DNA of 64,000 nt from JAKAXS01 sp041940525. Lineage in GTDB: Bacteria > Pseudomonadota > Alphaproteobacteria > Rhizobiales > Hyphomicrobiaceae. Made by a program: the position numbers and the translations under genes. The stretch covers positions 3,237 through 67,236 of the forward strand of contig JBGTSB010000010.1 in NCBI GenBank assembly GCA_041940525.1, written 5' to 3'. This document shows positions 17,349-24,853 of this stretch, piece after piece (the stretch's first letter is position 1; the number at the start of each line of letters is the position of its first letter). The notes beneath the pieces were generated by a model. That model was not told the origin of the DNA, did not search any database, and saw nothing but the letters and a program-made list of their open reading frames with translations.

Positions 17349-18073
17349 GCTAAGTCTTTTATTAGCCCGAAGTTGAGTAGATCAGCCTTGTAGTGTTCTG
17401 CCAAGACTCGCGCAACGATGAGATCGGCTGGCTCATCGATGTCGATTTCCAATTCGGGGCGGCTCAGCGGCAACCCATAGACGTGCGCTCCGAAAAAAGT
17501 TTTCTTCGATAGCGTTTCACTCACACGTAACGCGTAAAAGCTCCCGGAGTTGATGTACCCAGTTTGCCGCAAGTTTCGAGGAGTTGAGAACGGTTCATGT
17601 GGTACAAAACGCCAGTTATCCAAGTGACCACTATACGAATTGATTGGTTTTAGGGCTATGACGCTTGTGGCGTCTGAATTTTGCCTCAGCATGACAATCG
17701 CGCGGTCAATATCGGATGGTGCTCGGAACGGGTGGGTTGGCTGAAGTAGGACCAGTATATCAGCAGAGAACCCAGAGACACTTTGCATTTGGGTTAGTGC
17801 ATGCTCGAGCACGGCCTGATTTGGAACTGATTGGGCAGAAAGCTCTGGCGGCCGGAGAATGCTAGTAGCGCCTGCGCGGCTGGCGAGGGTTAGAACATCA
17901 GGACATTCGCTACTAACAGCTACGCGGGTGATGAGTTTCGAGCTTAAGGCTGCTCTGACAGAATACAGGAACAATTCTGTCCCCAAAATTTGTTCAACGT
18001 TCTTTCGGGGGATCCTAACTGACGTTAATTTTGCTGGCACAACAGCAAGAACATTGGGAAGGTTCTCTGCCAT
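17345..18073 (-). CDS. CMP-nonulosonate cytidylyltransferase (NeuA-like)
   Basis: Activates a nonulosonic acid with CTP to give the CMP-sugar donor. The 242-residue protein fits the NeuA family: LAVVPAKLTSVRIPRKN at the N-terminus, VAVSSECPDVLTLASRAGA, LVLLQPTHPFRAPSDIDRA (the LLQPTxPxR motif), YINSGSFYAL and the metal-site ending PELEIDIDEPADL. The N-terminal loop is unusual: most members read P-A-R-G-G-S-K-x-I-P-x-K-N, here PAKLTSVRIPRKN. The frame extends to 18190, but the ATG at 18073 starts at the conserved domain and falls 17 bases after the aldolase-like gene's stop. Which nonulosonic acid is activated is unknown. Confidence 0.83.
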   Translation of the reverse strand: MAENLPNVLAVVPAKLTSVRIPRKNVEQILGTELFLYSVRAALSSKLITRVAVSSECPDVLTLASRAGATSILRPPELSAQSVPNQAVLEHALTQMQSVSGFSADILVLLQPTHPFRAPSDIDRAIVMLRQNSDATSVIALKPINSYSGHLDNWRFVPHEPFSTPRNLRQTGYINSGSFYALRVSETLSKKTFFGAHVYGLPLSRPELEIDIDEPADLIVARVLAEHYKADLLNFGLIKDLA

Positions 18074-18090
18074 GACTTGAACGTAGACGC

Positions 18091-18978
18091 CTAAACCCAA
18101 TTGAAGCCGAAAGCGCGCAAACTCTCCACAATTTTGCGCTTTTCCTGCTCTTCCAGTGTTCGGTATAGTGGGTTGACCCATTCGTCGCAAATACCGCGAA
18201 GCGACAGCATGTACTTTTCTTCGGCGGAATGTTCGCCGTTATCGGTCCTCGGAAACGACTTAGACAGCCGGATGAGGCTAAGCTGAATATCTCGCGCCTT
18301 ATCCAGGTTGCCTGCCTCGAACAGCTTAAATAGCTCTACGAAAATCTCAGGGTAGACTGATGCCTCGCTGGTGGTGTGTGCCTCAGAACCGAGTGACAAC
18401 ATCTGAAACATTTGGCCGCCGCCAGCACCTACGACGTCAAAATCGGGACCGCGATGCATCAGTGTTGCGGTGAGCTCTGATAGGTTATAGCCCCCAATCT
18501 TAATACCACCGACGTTGGAATGTTGTTTAACCGCTCGAATTACCGCATCAGTGAATGGCCGCCCGCGCTTTGGATTGTGATAAAGCCAGACCGGCCACGG
18601 CACCCTATCCGCCAGGTATTCAATAAGATGAATGAGGCGAGATTCACCCATCTTTAGATCGTAGGGCAGCACGTGCAGACCGTGAAATTCTAGATCTGAA
18701 AGTTTATCAGCGTAGTTGAGAATATCCCCAATTGAGGTGAGGCCACTGCCGACTACAATCGGCACGCGACCGCGGTTAGCCTCTGCTGTCGCCCGCGCCA
18801 CTGTTAAGCGCTGATCGAACGACATGTTGATATCCTCGCTTGCAGAGCCAAGAGCCCACATGCCACCGACGCCTGCACTCGTTAGGAAATCTATGTGACG
18901 GTGGATGCCGTCAACGTCTGGTTCGCCACGTTGAGTCATGGGAACGACAACAACCGGAATTACACCCTTAAGCATCAT
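18091..18978 (-). CDS. Dihydrodipicolinate synthase/N-acetylneuraminate lyase family aldolase
   Basis: A 295-residue TIM-barrel class I aldolase. The Schiff-base lysine is K160 in GGIKIGGYN and the catalytic tyrosine is Y133 in VWLYHNPKRG, both at the positions seen in DapA and NanA. The early loop reads GSASED where DapA has G-T-T-G-E and NanA G-S-T-G-E, so the pyruvate-binding hydroxyls are only partly kept. The gene is not in a lysine operon; it sits between a 2-hydroxyacid dehydrogenase and the CMP-nonulosonate synthetase. It may condense or cleave a pyruvate-containing sugar acid belonging to this glycan. True DapA activity is unlikely from context. Confidence 0.82.
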   Translation of the reverse strand: MMLKGVIPVVVVPMTQRGEPDVDGIHRHIDFLTSAGVGGMWALGSASEDINMSFDQRLTVARATAEANRGRVPIVVGSGLTSIGDILNYADKLSDLEFHGLHVLPYDLKMGESRLIHLIEYLADRVPWPVWLYHNPKRGRPFTDAVIRAVKQHSNVGGIKIGGYNLSELTATLMHRGPDFDVVGAGGGQMFQMLSLGSEAHTTSEASVYPEIFVELFKLFEAGNLDKARDIQLSLIRLSKSFPRTDNGEHSAEEKYMLSLRGICDEWVNPLYRTLEEQEKRKIVESLRAFGFNWV

Positions 18979-19043
18979 TTCATCACCGCGCTTTGACGAT
19001 CTTCATTTCGCGACAGTCGAACATTGCAATCGCGCATTCTTAC

Positions 19044-20009
19044 TCAAGACAAAAGGTGCTGCTGTTTGATAAGGCTCTGAAGCTTCTGAGCCATGAACAC
19101 TTCCGCATTACGCATAGAGTCTCTAGTGGCCCCCCCGACATGTGGCGTGATCAAAAGACGAGCAGAAGTTTGGGCAAAGGAAATTAAGGGGTGACACGCC
19201 AATGACGCCTGTGTTTGGCCTGCCTCATCATCTAGCACGTCCAAAGCAGCTCCTGCAATTTGATTGCTTCTCAAAGCGTTCAGCAGCGCCGCTTGATCGA
19301 CGAGCTCACCACGAGCTGAATTTATGAATACGGCGTCTCGCTTCATCAACGCTAGCTCATTCTTTCCGATCATATGGCGATTCTGCTCAGAGTATGCTGC
19401 CAGCAAACAAACGACATCGCTCTCAGCCAACAGAGTCGGGAGGTCAACCTTTGATGGCCCATTGAGGACGCGGTCGCTGACGAAAGGGTCAGCGTAAAGT
19501 ACTTTCATTCTGAACGCAGTGGCATAGTCAGCGACGATATGACCGAGACGTCCATATCCAACGATGCCCAGTGTTCGCCCAGAGAGCTGCAAGCCAAGAT
19601 ATTGGTCACGATCCCAATGGCCGGCACGTACGGCTTCGCTCGCTGGAACGATATTCCGGATGAGTGCCAGCAGCAGGCCCCACGTGTGCTCGGCAGTTGC
19701 AGTAATCGTCTTCAGAAACTCCACCTCACCCTTGAGGCTTAGAACCGCCACTCCACGGCGGGCAGCTTCGTCAAGGTCAATGTGATTGAGCCCAGTGGTC
19801 GCAGAAACGATGATTCTTAAAGCTGGCGCGCTTTCAAATACCTCTCGGTCAATTTTATTGGCAAGGCGAACGATGAGCACGTTCGCTTGGGCGGCGGCCC
19901 TAAGCAAAGTAGATCGACCGGCTGGCAGCTCTATCACATCACCCAAGGTCGTAAGAATATCTTTGGCTTCTTCAGGATACCCGTCAGGTTCTGCGGTTAC
20001 GATTATCAC
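19044..20009 (-). CDS. D-isomer-specific 2-hydroxyacid dehydrogenase
   Basis: NAD(P)-dependent dehydrogenase of 321 residues, expected to be cytosolic. The N-terminal catalytic half gives VSATTGLNHIDLDEA. The nucleotide-binding motif is GRTLGIVGYGRLGHIVADYA. The family triad is present: Arg in INSARGELVD, an acidic residue in ALDVLDDEAG and His in ITPHVGGATRDSM. The gene overlaps the end of the methyltransferase gene upstream by a few bases or closely abuts it, and is followed by the aldolase-like gene. A 2-hydroxyacid dehydrogenase is not part of any standard sialic or legionaminic acid route, so it probably makes or uses a keto- or hydroxy-acid substituent of the polysaccharide. The substrate is unknown. 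Confidence 0.85.
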   Translation of the reverse strand: MIIVTAEPDGYPEEAKDILTTLGDVIELPAGRSTLLRAAAQANVLIVRLANKIDREVFESAPALRIIVSATTGLNHIDLDEAARRGVAVLSLKGEVEFLKTITATAEHTWGLLLALIRNIVPASEAVRAGHWDRDQYLGLQLSGRTLGIVGYGRLGHIVADYATAFRMKVLYADPFVSDRVLNGPSKVDLPTLLAESDVVCLLAAYSEQNRHMIGKNELALMKRDAVFINSARGELVDQAALLNALRSNQIAGAALDVLDDEAGQTQASLACHPLISFAQTSARLLITPHVGGATRDSMRNAEVFMAQKLQSLIKQQHLLS

Positions 20010-20881
20010 GAGACGGTGCTCTGCTTTTGAAACGCAATGAGGAAGGCTTGCCCCATCCGTTCTGAGCAGATCCAGCCATGTCGCCCGGTAAGCGTTCTCC
20101 TAGCAGCCAAAACAAATCTGAAAATTCGGGTCAACAGCCACTCCAAGGGCTTAGGCAGGAGCGTAAATGGGAATTCGGGGCTATGGCTGATCATGGGCAG
20201 CGGGTACATCCCGAAGACCGTTAAATTAGTGTAGGGCACCCCCGCCATACTGGAAATGTATTCGGGTGAAGCGGAATCGCTCCGAAATATTTCCGGCTTG
20301 GTTGCCAAGTTTCTTCGCTTGCCCATGCTCAAGGCCGCAAAGAACTTCAGCACAGCATTTATCCAATTGAAGTACCTTTGCACGTTGTCAGGCCGTTCAG
20401 GAACGACGTAGCCAAAAAACCAGCCGCCTGGCCTCAACACGCGAGCTTGCTCGGATATCACCTGCTGAACGTTTTCGAAGTGCTCCAGAAGGCCGATACT
20501 GCAAGTTACGTCAAACGAGCCATCGTCGAATGGGAGTTTGTTCGCGTCTCCAGCCACGAAGGTTGCTGAGTGACCGTTTCTTGCGAAAACCGTCTTGGCA
20601 GTTTCTAGGACGCTTGGGCTGTAGTCGAGCAGGGTACAATCCCAACCATTGTCGGCAAAGTAGCTAGACAAGCTGCCGCGACCGCACCCTACTTCCAATA
20701 CTTTTCCCTTGGTGGAAGCCATCGGACCTAGCAGTTCTTCAAACACTTCCCAGTGTGATCGGAACGCGAGTTGAATTTGATTGGCTGGCTGGCCAGCTGT
20801 CCAGTGATTATACTGCGCTTCCTTTCGCGTTCGCCAACTACGGTCAAAGTTCTCTGGATCGCCAGACTTACGTTGAGACAT
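20006..20881 (-). CDS. Class I SAM-dependent methyltransferase
   Basis: A 291-residue protein with a clear Rossmann methyltransferase core: GKVLEVGCGRGSLSSYFADN (motif I), FVAGDANKLPFDDGSFDVTC and IGLLEHFENVQQVISEQARV, then LRPGGWFFGYVVPERP. The C-terminal third, with FRSDSASPEYISSMAG and a basic hydrophobic end, is not part of the common fold and may bind substrate. The ATG at 20881 is preferred; a TTG two codons earlier is also possible. It starts nine bases after neuC and overlaps the dehydrogenase start by four bases. It may methylate the nonulosonic acid or an intermediate. The neighbourhood, not the sequence, suggests the substrate. Confidence 0.82.
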   Translation of the reverse strand: MSQRKSGDPENFDRSWRTRKEAQYNHWTAGQPANQIQLAFRSHWEVFEELLGPMASTKGKVLEVGCGRGSLSSYFADNGWDCTLLDYSPSVLETAKTVFARNGHSATFVAGDANKLPFDDGSFDVTCSIGLLEHFENVQQVISEQARVLRPGGWFFGYVVPERPDNVQRYFNWINAVLKFFAALSMGKRRNLATKPEIFRSDSASPEYISSMAGVPYTNLTVFGMYPLPMISHSPEFPFTLLPKPLEWLLTRIFRFVLAARRTLTGRHGWICSERMGQAFLIAFQKQSTVS

Positions 20882-20889
20882 CGACAATT

Positions 20890-22035
20890 CTAGTATCCCA
20901 TCGTTTTTTGAATTGGTACATCGGTCTCAGCCAACAGCTGTGCGATACGCGATGCACTTTGGCCGTCTCCATATAGATGGCTAGGCGCATAGCGACCATG
21001 CGAGACCTGCGCTTCTAGTGCGAGGCGAATTTCCTCAGCGTTGTGCGCGACATCCACTACATTTCCAGACCGCTCACGGCTCTGTTGCCGGGTTCCGATA
21101 TTTACCGACGGAACTCCCAAGTATGCAGCTTCTCTTATGCCGCTAGACGAATTGCCAACAAGACACGCGCAGTTGTTGATAAGTCTGGCATAGTCTTCAA
21201 CGGAGAAATTTCTAAAAAAGTGTATGGGAGCATTCCGGTTTCGTTCCCTAAACATACGAAGTCCCTTGGAGACGTCATCGGATCCAGCGTCGACGTTCGG
21301 CCAGAGCCATACTGTCTGAAGTCCAGCCCCCCGAACTGCTTCGAGAGTTTCGTTGATTTGGTCCAAGCCTGACCCGTATTCCGTCGTTACCGGATGCTGA
21401 AGTACTACAATGTATGGCTCGCGTGGGTCTATCCCACATCCAACACCGCCGTACCGTGCGAAAAGGTCTTCCGGAAGGGAAACGTCCAAACTTGCAATGG
21501 CGTCTATAGCCGGACAACCTGTGTTGAAAACGTAGTCCGAATTCTCACCCATCTTCACGACCCGATCGCGGGCCTCTTCGGTGGCTGCAAAATGAAGGTG
21601 CGACAGCTTGGTGATCGCGTGCCTTACGCTTTCGTCGATCGACCCGGTCAACTCTCCTCCCTGAGTATGAGCGACCCGAATATTCATGTATGATGCTGCG
21701 ATCGCAGTTGCCATGGTCTCAAAACGGTCGGCAACCGTGAGAACTATGTCTGGCCGCAAATTCTCAAATTGCGTAGCAAGTTCGATCACCCCCAGTCCGA
21801 CAGACTTTGCCATCGTCGTCAAATTCTCACCTTCCACAATAGAGTATATTCTGGACGTGACTTCGAAGCCGTCTCGCTCAATGATGTCGACGACCTTTCC
21901 GAAACGATATAGCAGCGCCGATGCCCCCACGATTATTTGGAGCTCTAACTCAGGGTGAACCTGGATCGCGGACAAGACGGATTTGATGCGTCCGTAGTTC
22001 GCTCGGCTAGCTACAACAACACACACCTTCTTCAT
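20890..22035 (-). CDS. neuC: UDP-N-acetylglucosamine 2-epimerase, hydrolysing (NeuC/LegG type)
   Basis: Converts a UDP-HexNAc into free ManNAc-type sugar plus UDP, the first committed step of nonulosonic acid synthesis. The 381 residues show the hydrolysing-epimerase signature: VVVASRANYGRIKSVLSAI at the N-terminus, DIVLTVADRFETMATAIAAS, RVAHTQGGELTGSIDESVRH and NSSSGIREAAYLGVPSVNIG near the C-terminus. The non-hydrolysing enzymes (WecB) lack the SRANYG-type opening. The ATG overlaps the neuB stop by four bases. With neuB upstream and the cytidylyltransferase downstream it completes the core of a sialic- or legionaminic-acid-like pathway. Substrate (plain or bacillosamine-type HexNAc) cannot be told from sequence. 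Confidence 0.9.
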   Translation of the reverse strand: MKKVCVVVASRANYGRIKSVLSAIQVHPELELQIIVGASALLYRFGKVVDIIERDGFEVTSRIYSIVEGENLTTMAKSVGLGVIELATQFENLRPDIVLTVADRFETMATAIAASYMNIRVAHTQGGELTGSIDESVRHAITKLSHLHFAATEEARDRVVKMGENSDYVFNTGCPAIDAIASLDVSLPEDLFARYGGVGCGIDPREPYIVVLQHPVTTEYGSGLDQINETLEAVRGAGLQTVWLWPNVDAGSDDVSKGLRMFRERNRNAPIHFFRNFSVEDYARLINNCACLVGNSSSGIREAAYLGVPSVNIGTRQQSRERSGNVVDVAHNAEEIRLALEAQVSHGRYAPSHLYGDGQSASRIAQLLAETDVPIQKTMGY

Positions 22036-23078
22036 TCCAGGTCCTCAAATTTGAGTTGCTGATTTTCCGGACAAGATCGCCTTAGCTTTTTCCCCAACAC
22101 CGCTTCCATTTGGTCTTGCGTTATCCCGGAGCCTGGCTTCCGGAGTATCAAATCTGACGCCGCAATGACATGTCCTTTCGGAAGCCCTTGGCGCAAGTAG
22201 ATACTCCTGCCAAACAGTACCTTTAGCTCGGAAAGCTCCTCTGCAATTGCATCCTTATCAACGGGTGCTCCGATAGCAGTCTCGATCATCCGGACCCCCT
22301 CTACTAAACGCCCGAGCTCTTTCGTTGTAACTGAAGAAGACACATCCGGACCGAAACACTCCTTTGAGAAAACCGTATGGACCTCAATGAGACTAGCTCC
22401 CAAGGTTACCGCTGCTAGGCTCGGATATACTGTTCCCGAATGATCAGACAGTCCGACGGGATGCTCATAGCGATCTTTTATGAGCTTGATGGCATTGAGA
22501 CCGATTTTTTCAGGCGGGCAGGGATAGGCCGTTGTGCACTGGAAGATTGCTAAGTTGTCGCTGTAAGCTCGTACCGTATCAACGGCATTGTCAATTTCGG
22601 ACCATCCTGACATGCCTGTCGACAAAAGTACCGGCTTGGTAGTCTCGGCCACGTGCTTGAGAAGAGAGACGTTGGACACTTCACCCGACCCAATCTTCCA
22701 CGCCGGCACACCTATAGAGTCTAACAAGTTGACTGCCTCGTGCGAAAAAGGCGTTGACAGAAAAACCAAGCTCTTCTCTGCGGCGTGGCGAGCCAAACCC
22801 CTCCATTGTTCGGGAGTAAACTCCATCCTGCGCCAATAGTCGTATCGCGTTGAATCCTGGGGAAAGGTGTTGACCCTGAAACTTTCGTCGGGGCTCGACT
22901 CAGAAGCGGCCAAGTGTGTCTGAAACTTGATTGCGTCTGCGCCAGTTTGAGCCACTGCGTCTATGTAGGCATGAGCAGTGCCGAGGCTGCCGTCATGGGC
23001 TTGAGCAATCTCGGCGATGACAAAGGTCGGATGCCCATCCCCGATTTGAGCATTGCCGATTTTGAAGCTCTTTTTCAT
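22032..23078 (-). CDS. neuB: N-acetylneuraminate (nonulosonate) synthase with C-terminal SAF domain
   Basis: Condenses phosphoenolpyruvate with a six-carbon N-acetylated sugar to make a nine-carbon nonulosonic acid. From the ATG at 23078 the protein has 348 residues. The TIM barrel shows FVIAEIAQAHDGSLGTAHAY, GADAIKFQTH, VGLSDHSGTVYPSLAAVTLG and GASLIEVHTVFSKECFGPD, with the metal-binding His and Glu in expected places. A C-terminal antifreeze-like SAF domain begins near residue 290 (FGRSIYLRQGLPKGHVI). The frame continues upstream to 23144, but those 22 residues are not conserved. It is the first gene of the 14-gene minus-strand operon; a TATACT element lies about 110 bases upstream. Confidence 0.92.
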   Translation of the reverse strand: MKKSFKIGNAQIGDGHPTFVIAEIAQAHDGSLGTAHAYIDAVAQTGADAIKFQTHLAASESSPDESFRVNTFPQDSTRYDYWRRMEFTPEQWRGLARHAAEKSLVFLSTPFSHEAVNLLDSIGVPAWKIGSGEVSNVSLLKHVAETTKPVLLSTGMSGWSEIDNAVDTVRAYSDNLAIFQCTTAYPCPPEKIGLNAIKLIKDRYEHPVGLSDHSGTVYPSLAAVTLGASLIEVHTVFSKECFGPDVSSSVTTKELGRLVEGVRMIETAIGAPVDKDAIAEELSELKVLFGRSIYLRQGLPKGHVIAASDLILRKPGSGITQDQMEAVLGKKLRRSCPENQQLKFEDLE

Positions 23079-23451
23079 GTTTCGTGAGCTGCGCTGCAGC
23101 CAATCTCCAATAGTTGTGAAGCTTTCAATAATGCTAAAAGGCAAGGAGACGCAATGCAGGAGTTGGTGGCAGTCTCCGATCGAACTTGGTAGTATAGTCC
23201 GCTCACCGCGGCAGAAAGCTTGGGGCCTGTGGTGAGTCGTATCGCGCCCCTAATGATCATGACTGTCATATGAGTTGATGTCGCCTTCTCACCTTAAGTC
23301 AGCGTCAATCTGACCTCGCAGAATGGCTCGAGGAGTACGTCACAATTGACATGCTTTGTAGCGTCTATTTAGCTTGCTCGCGAGCTGGCGGAAAGGCGCT
23401 GACAGCCATGCAAATGCTGCGCTGGCTGCTAAGCTGACTGGTAGAGGGAAC
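23079..23451. promoter_or_regulatory. Divergent intergenic region between neuB and a methyltransferase gene, with candidate promoters
   Basis: This 373-base region separates two divergent transcription units and holds no convincing gene. For the neuB direction, the minus strand has TATACT at 23191-23196, a good -10, giving a leader of about 105 bases, but no strong -35. For the plus direction there is a consensus TTGACA at 23346-23351; the bases 14 to 17 further on (TATTTA, TTAGCT) make only a weak -10. AGAGGGAA just ahead of 23452 is a good ribosome binding site. All promoter assignments are by eye. Confidence 0.4.
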
Positions 23452-24033
23452 ATGGTAAATCCGTACTCGGGTGGTGAAGCTCGCGACTACTTCGATTATT
23501 TACAAGAGCGAAGTACTTTAGCCTGGATCTATCGCAAATATTGGCTCTATCCCAAACTCTGTAAGTACGTTCAGGGCAAAACGCTCGACGTAGGTTGCGG
23601 CATTGGCGACCTGCTGGCCTTTAGAAAAGGAACTATTGGAACTGACATCAACCCTCGCGCGGTCGATTGGTGTCGCGAGCGAGGACATAACGTTGTTCAA
23701 ATGGAACCAGATCAGCTGCCATTTGAGGCTAGCGAATTTGAAAGCGCAGTGCTCGACAACGTGCTTGAGCATATTGCAGATCCAGAGCGGCTGCTATCCG
23801 AGGTAAACCGCGTGCTTGAACCTGGCGGCCGGGTCATTATCGGAGTTCCTGGGCGGAAAGGTTATGCGAGCGACGACGATCACAAGGTTTTCTACGATGC
23901 GGATCGTTTGCGTATTGTGATGGCGAAGGCTGGGTTTAGCGCGCTTCGAATACTCTACATGCCGATAAAGTCCTCATGGCTTGACACGCGAATGCGCCAA
24001 TATTGCCTTTATGGGGTGTTCCAGCGTGACTGA
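23452..24033 (+). CDS. Class I SAM-dependent methyltransferase
   Basis: A 193-residue protein with a complete small methyltransferase fold: KTLDVGCGIGDLLAFRKGTI (motif I), DQLPFEASEFESAVLDNVLE and VLEHIADPERLLSEVNRVLE, then PGGRVIIGVPG. The start at 23452 is chosen for GAGGGAAC immediately upstream and because MVNPYSGGEARDYFDYLQER fits relatives in polysaccharide loci; an upstream in-frame start at 23374 adds 26 residues of no likeness. The end overlaps the following glycosyltransferase gene by about 20 bases, so the pair forms a small operon divergent from the neuB operon. Target unknown. Confidence 0.8.
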   Translation: MVNPYSGGEARDYFDYLQERSTLAWIYRKYWLYPKLCKYVQGKTLDVGCGIGDLLAFRKGTIGTDINPRAVDWCRERGHNVVQMEPDQLPFEASEFESAVLDNVLEHIADPERLLSEVNRVLEPGGRVIIGVPGRKGYASDDDHKVFYDADRLRIVMAKAGFSALRILYMPIKSSWLDTRMRQYCLYGVFQRD

Positions 24034-24802
24034 CGAGACGTCTAAGCTTGTTGCAGTGTCGATCGTTAGTCACGGGCAAGGCGCAATGGTCGAAGCGCTA
24101 TTGGGTGACCTGGAGGCTATTTCGAGCGTCGGGCAGGTGATACTTACTCAAAACCTGCCTGAGCCAGACATCGAGTGTCCCAAGTCGCTTGAGCCAAGAC
24201 TAACCATTATTCGAAATCCTAGGCCGATCGGCTTCGCGGCCAACCACAATCAAGCGTTTCGTGAGTGTCGCTCGCCTTATTTTGCTGTTGTCAATCCAGA
24301 TGTGCGGTTGATTGCGGATCCGTTTCCCAAACTGGTCGAAGCTATTGAATTGCCCAGGTGCGGCCTAGCCGCGCCGATCGTCCGAGACCCGAACGGGGCA
24401 CTCGAAGACAGCGCGCGCGCGTTTCCAACCCCGCTTAGTTTGCTGAGAAAGTTACTGAGAATTGAGGATGGGCGCCACATGGTTCTGGATGGCGATCATC
24501 CTGTTCCCGTGGATTGGGCCGCAGGTATGTTTCTTGTTTTCGCTCAGGAGGTGTTTGGCAGGATCCGTGGCTTTGACGAAAAATTCTTCCTATACTACGA
24601 GGACGTCGATATTTGCGCACGGCTAGGGCGGGAAGGATTGCAGGTCATGGTGCATCCGGGCACCGTAATTGTGCACGCGGCGCAGCGCGCCAGCCGGAAG
24701 CGGCCAAAATACATGGCATGGCACTTAGCCAGCATGGCGCGCTATTTCGTCAAACATTTTGGTAGGTATCCGAACGTCAGAACATCGATTAAATCGTTTT
24801 GA
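24011..24802 (+). CDS. Glycosyltransferase family 2 protein
   Basis: Inverting GT-A glycosyltransferase of 263 residues, rhamnosyltransferase-like. It has VAVSIVSHGQGAMVEALLGD, then IRNPRPIGFAANHNQAFREC, the metal/nucleotide motif as FAVVNPDVRL in place of a classical D-x-D, and VDWAAGMFLVFAQEVFGRIR with GFDEKFFLYYEDVDICARLG, all standard for the rhamnosyltransferase branch of GT2. Starts are possible at ATG 24011 or GTG 24026; both overlap the methyltransferase end. The match to rhamnosyltransferases and the presence of a dTDP-rhamnose operon in the same locus make a rhamnosyl transfer likely. Confidence 0.85.
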   Translation: MGCSSVTDETSKLVAVSIVSHGQGAMVEALLGDLEAISSVGQVILTQNLPEPDIECPKSLEPRLTIIRNPRPIGFAANHNQAFRECRSPYFAVVNPDVRLIADPFPKLVEAIELPRCGLAAPIVRDPNGALEDSARAFPTPLSLLRKLLRIEDGRHMVLDGDHPVPVDWAAGMFLVFAQEVFGRIRGFDEKFFLYYEDVDICARLGREGLQVMVHPGTVIVHAAQRASRKRPKYMAWHLASMARYFVKHFGRYPNVRTSIKSF

Positions 24803-24853
24803 GAGATGTCAAAATCCAGCGATCGCATTCCCGCCCAGGCGAACCACGACGCA

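Noticed and set aside
18091..18978. Housekeeping dapA for lysine synthesis
   Set aside because: Catalytic Lys and Tyr are present, but the pyruvate loop is GSASED, and the gene lies inside a glycan operon with no lysine gene nearby.
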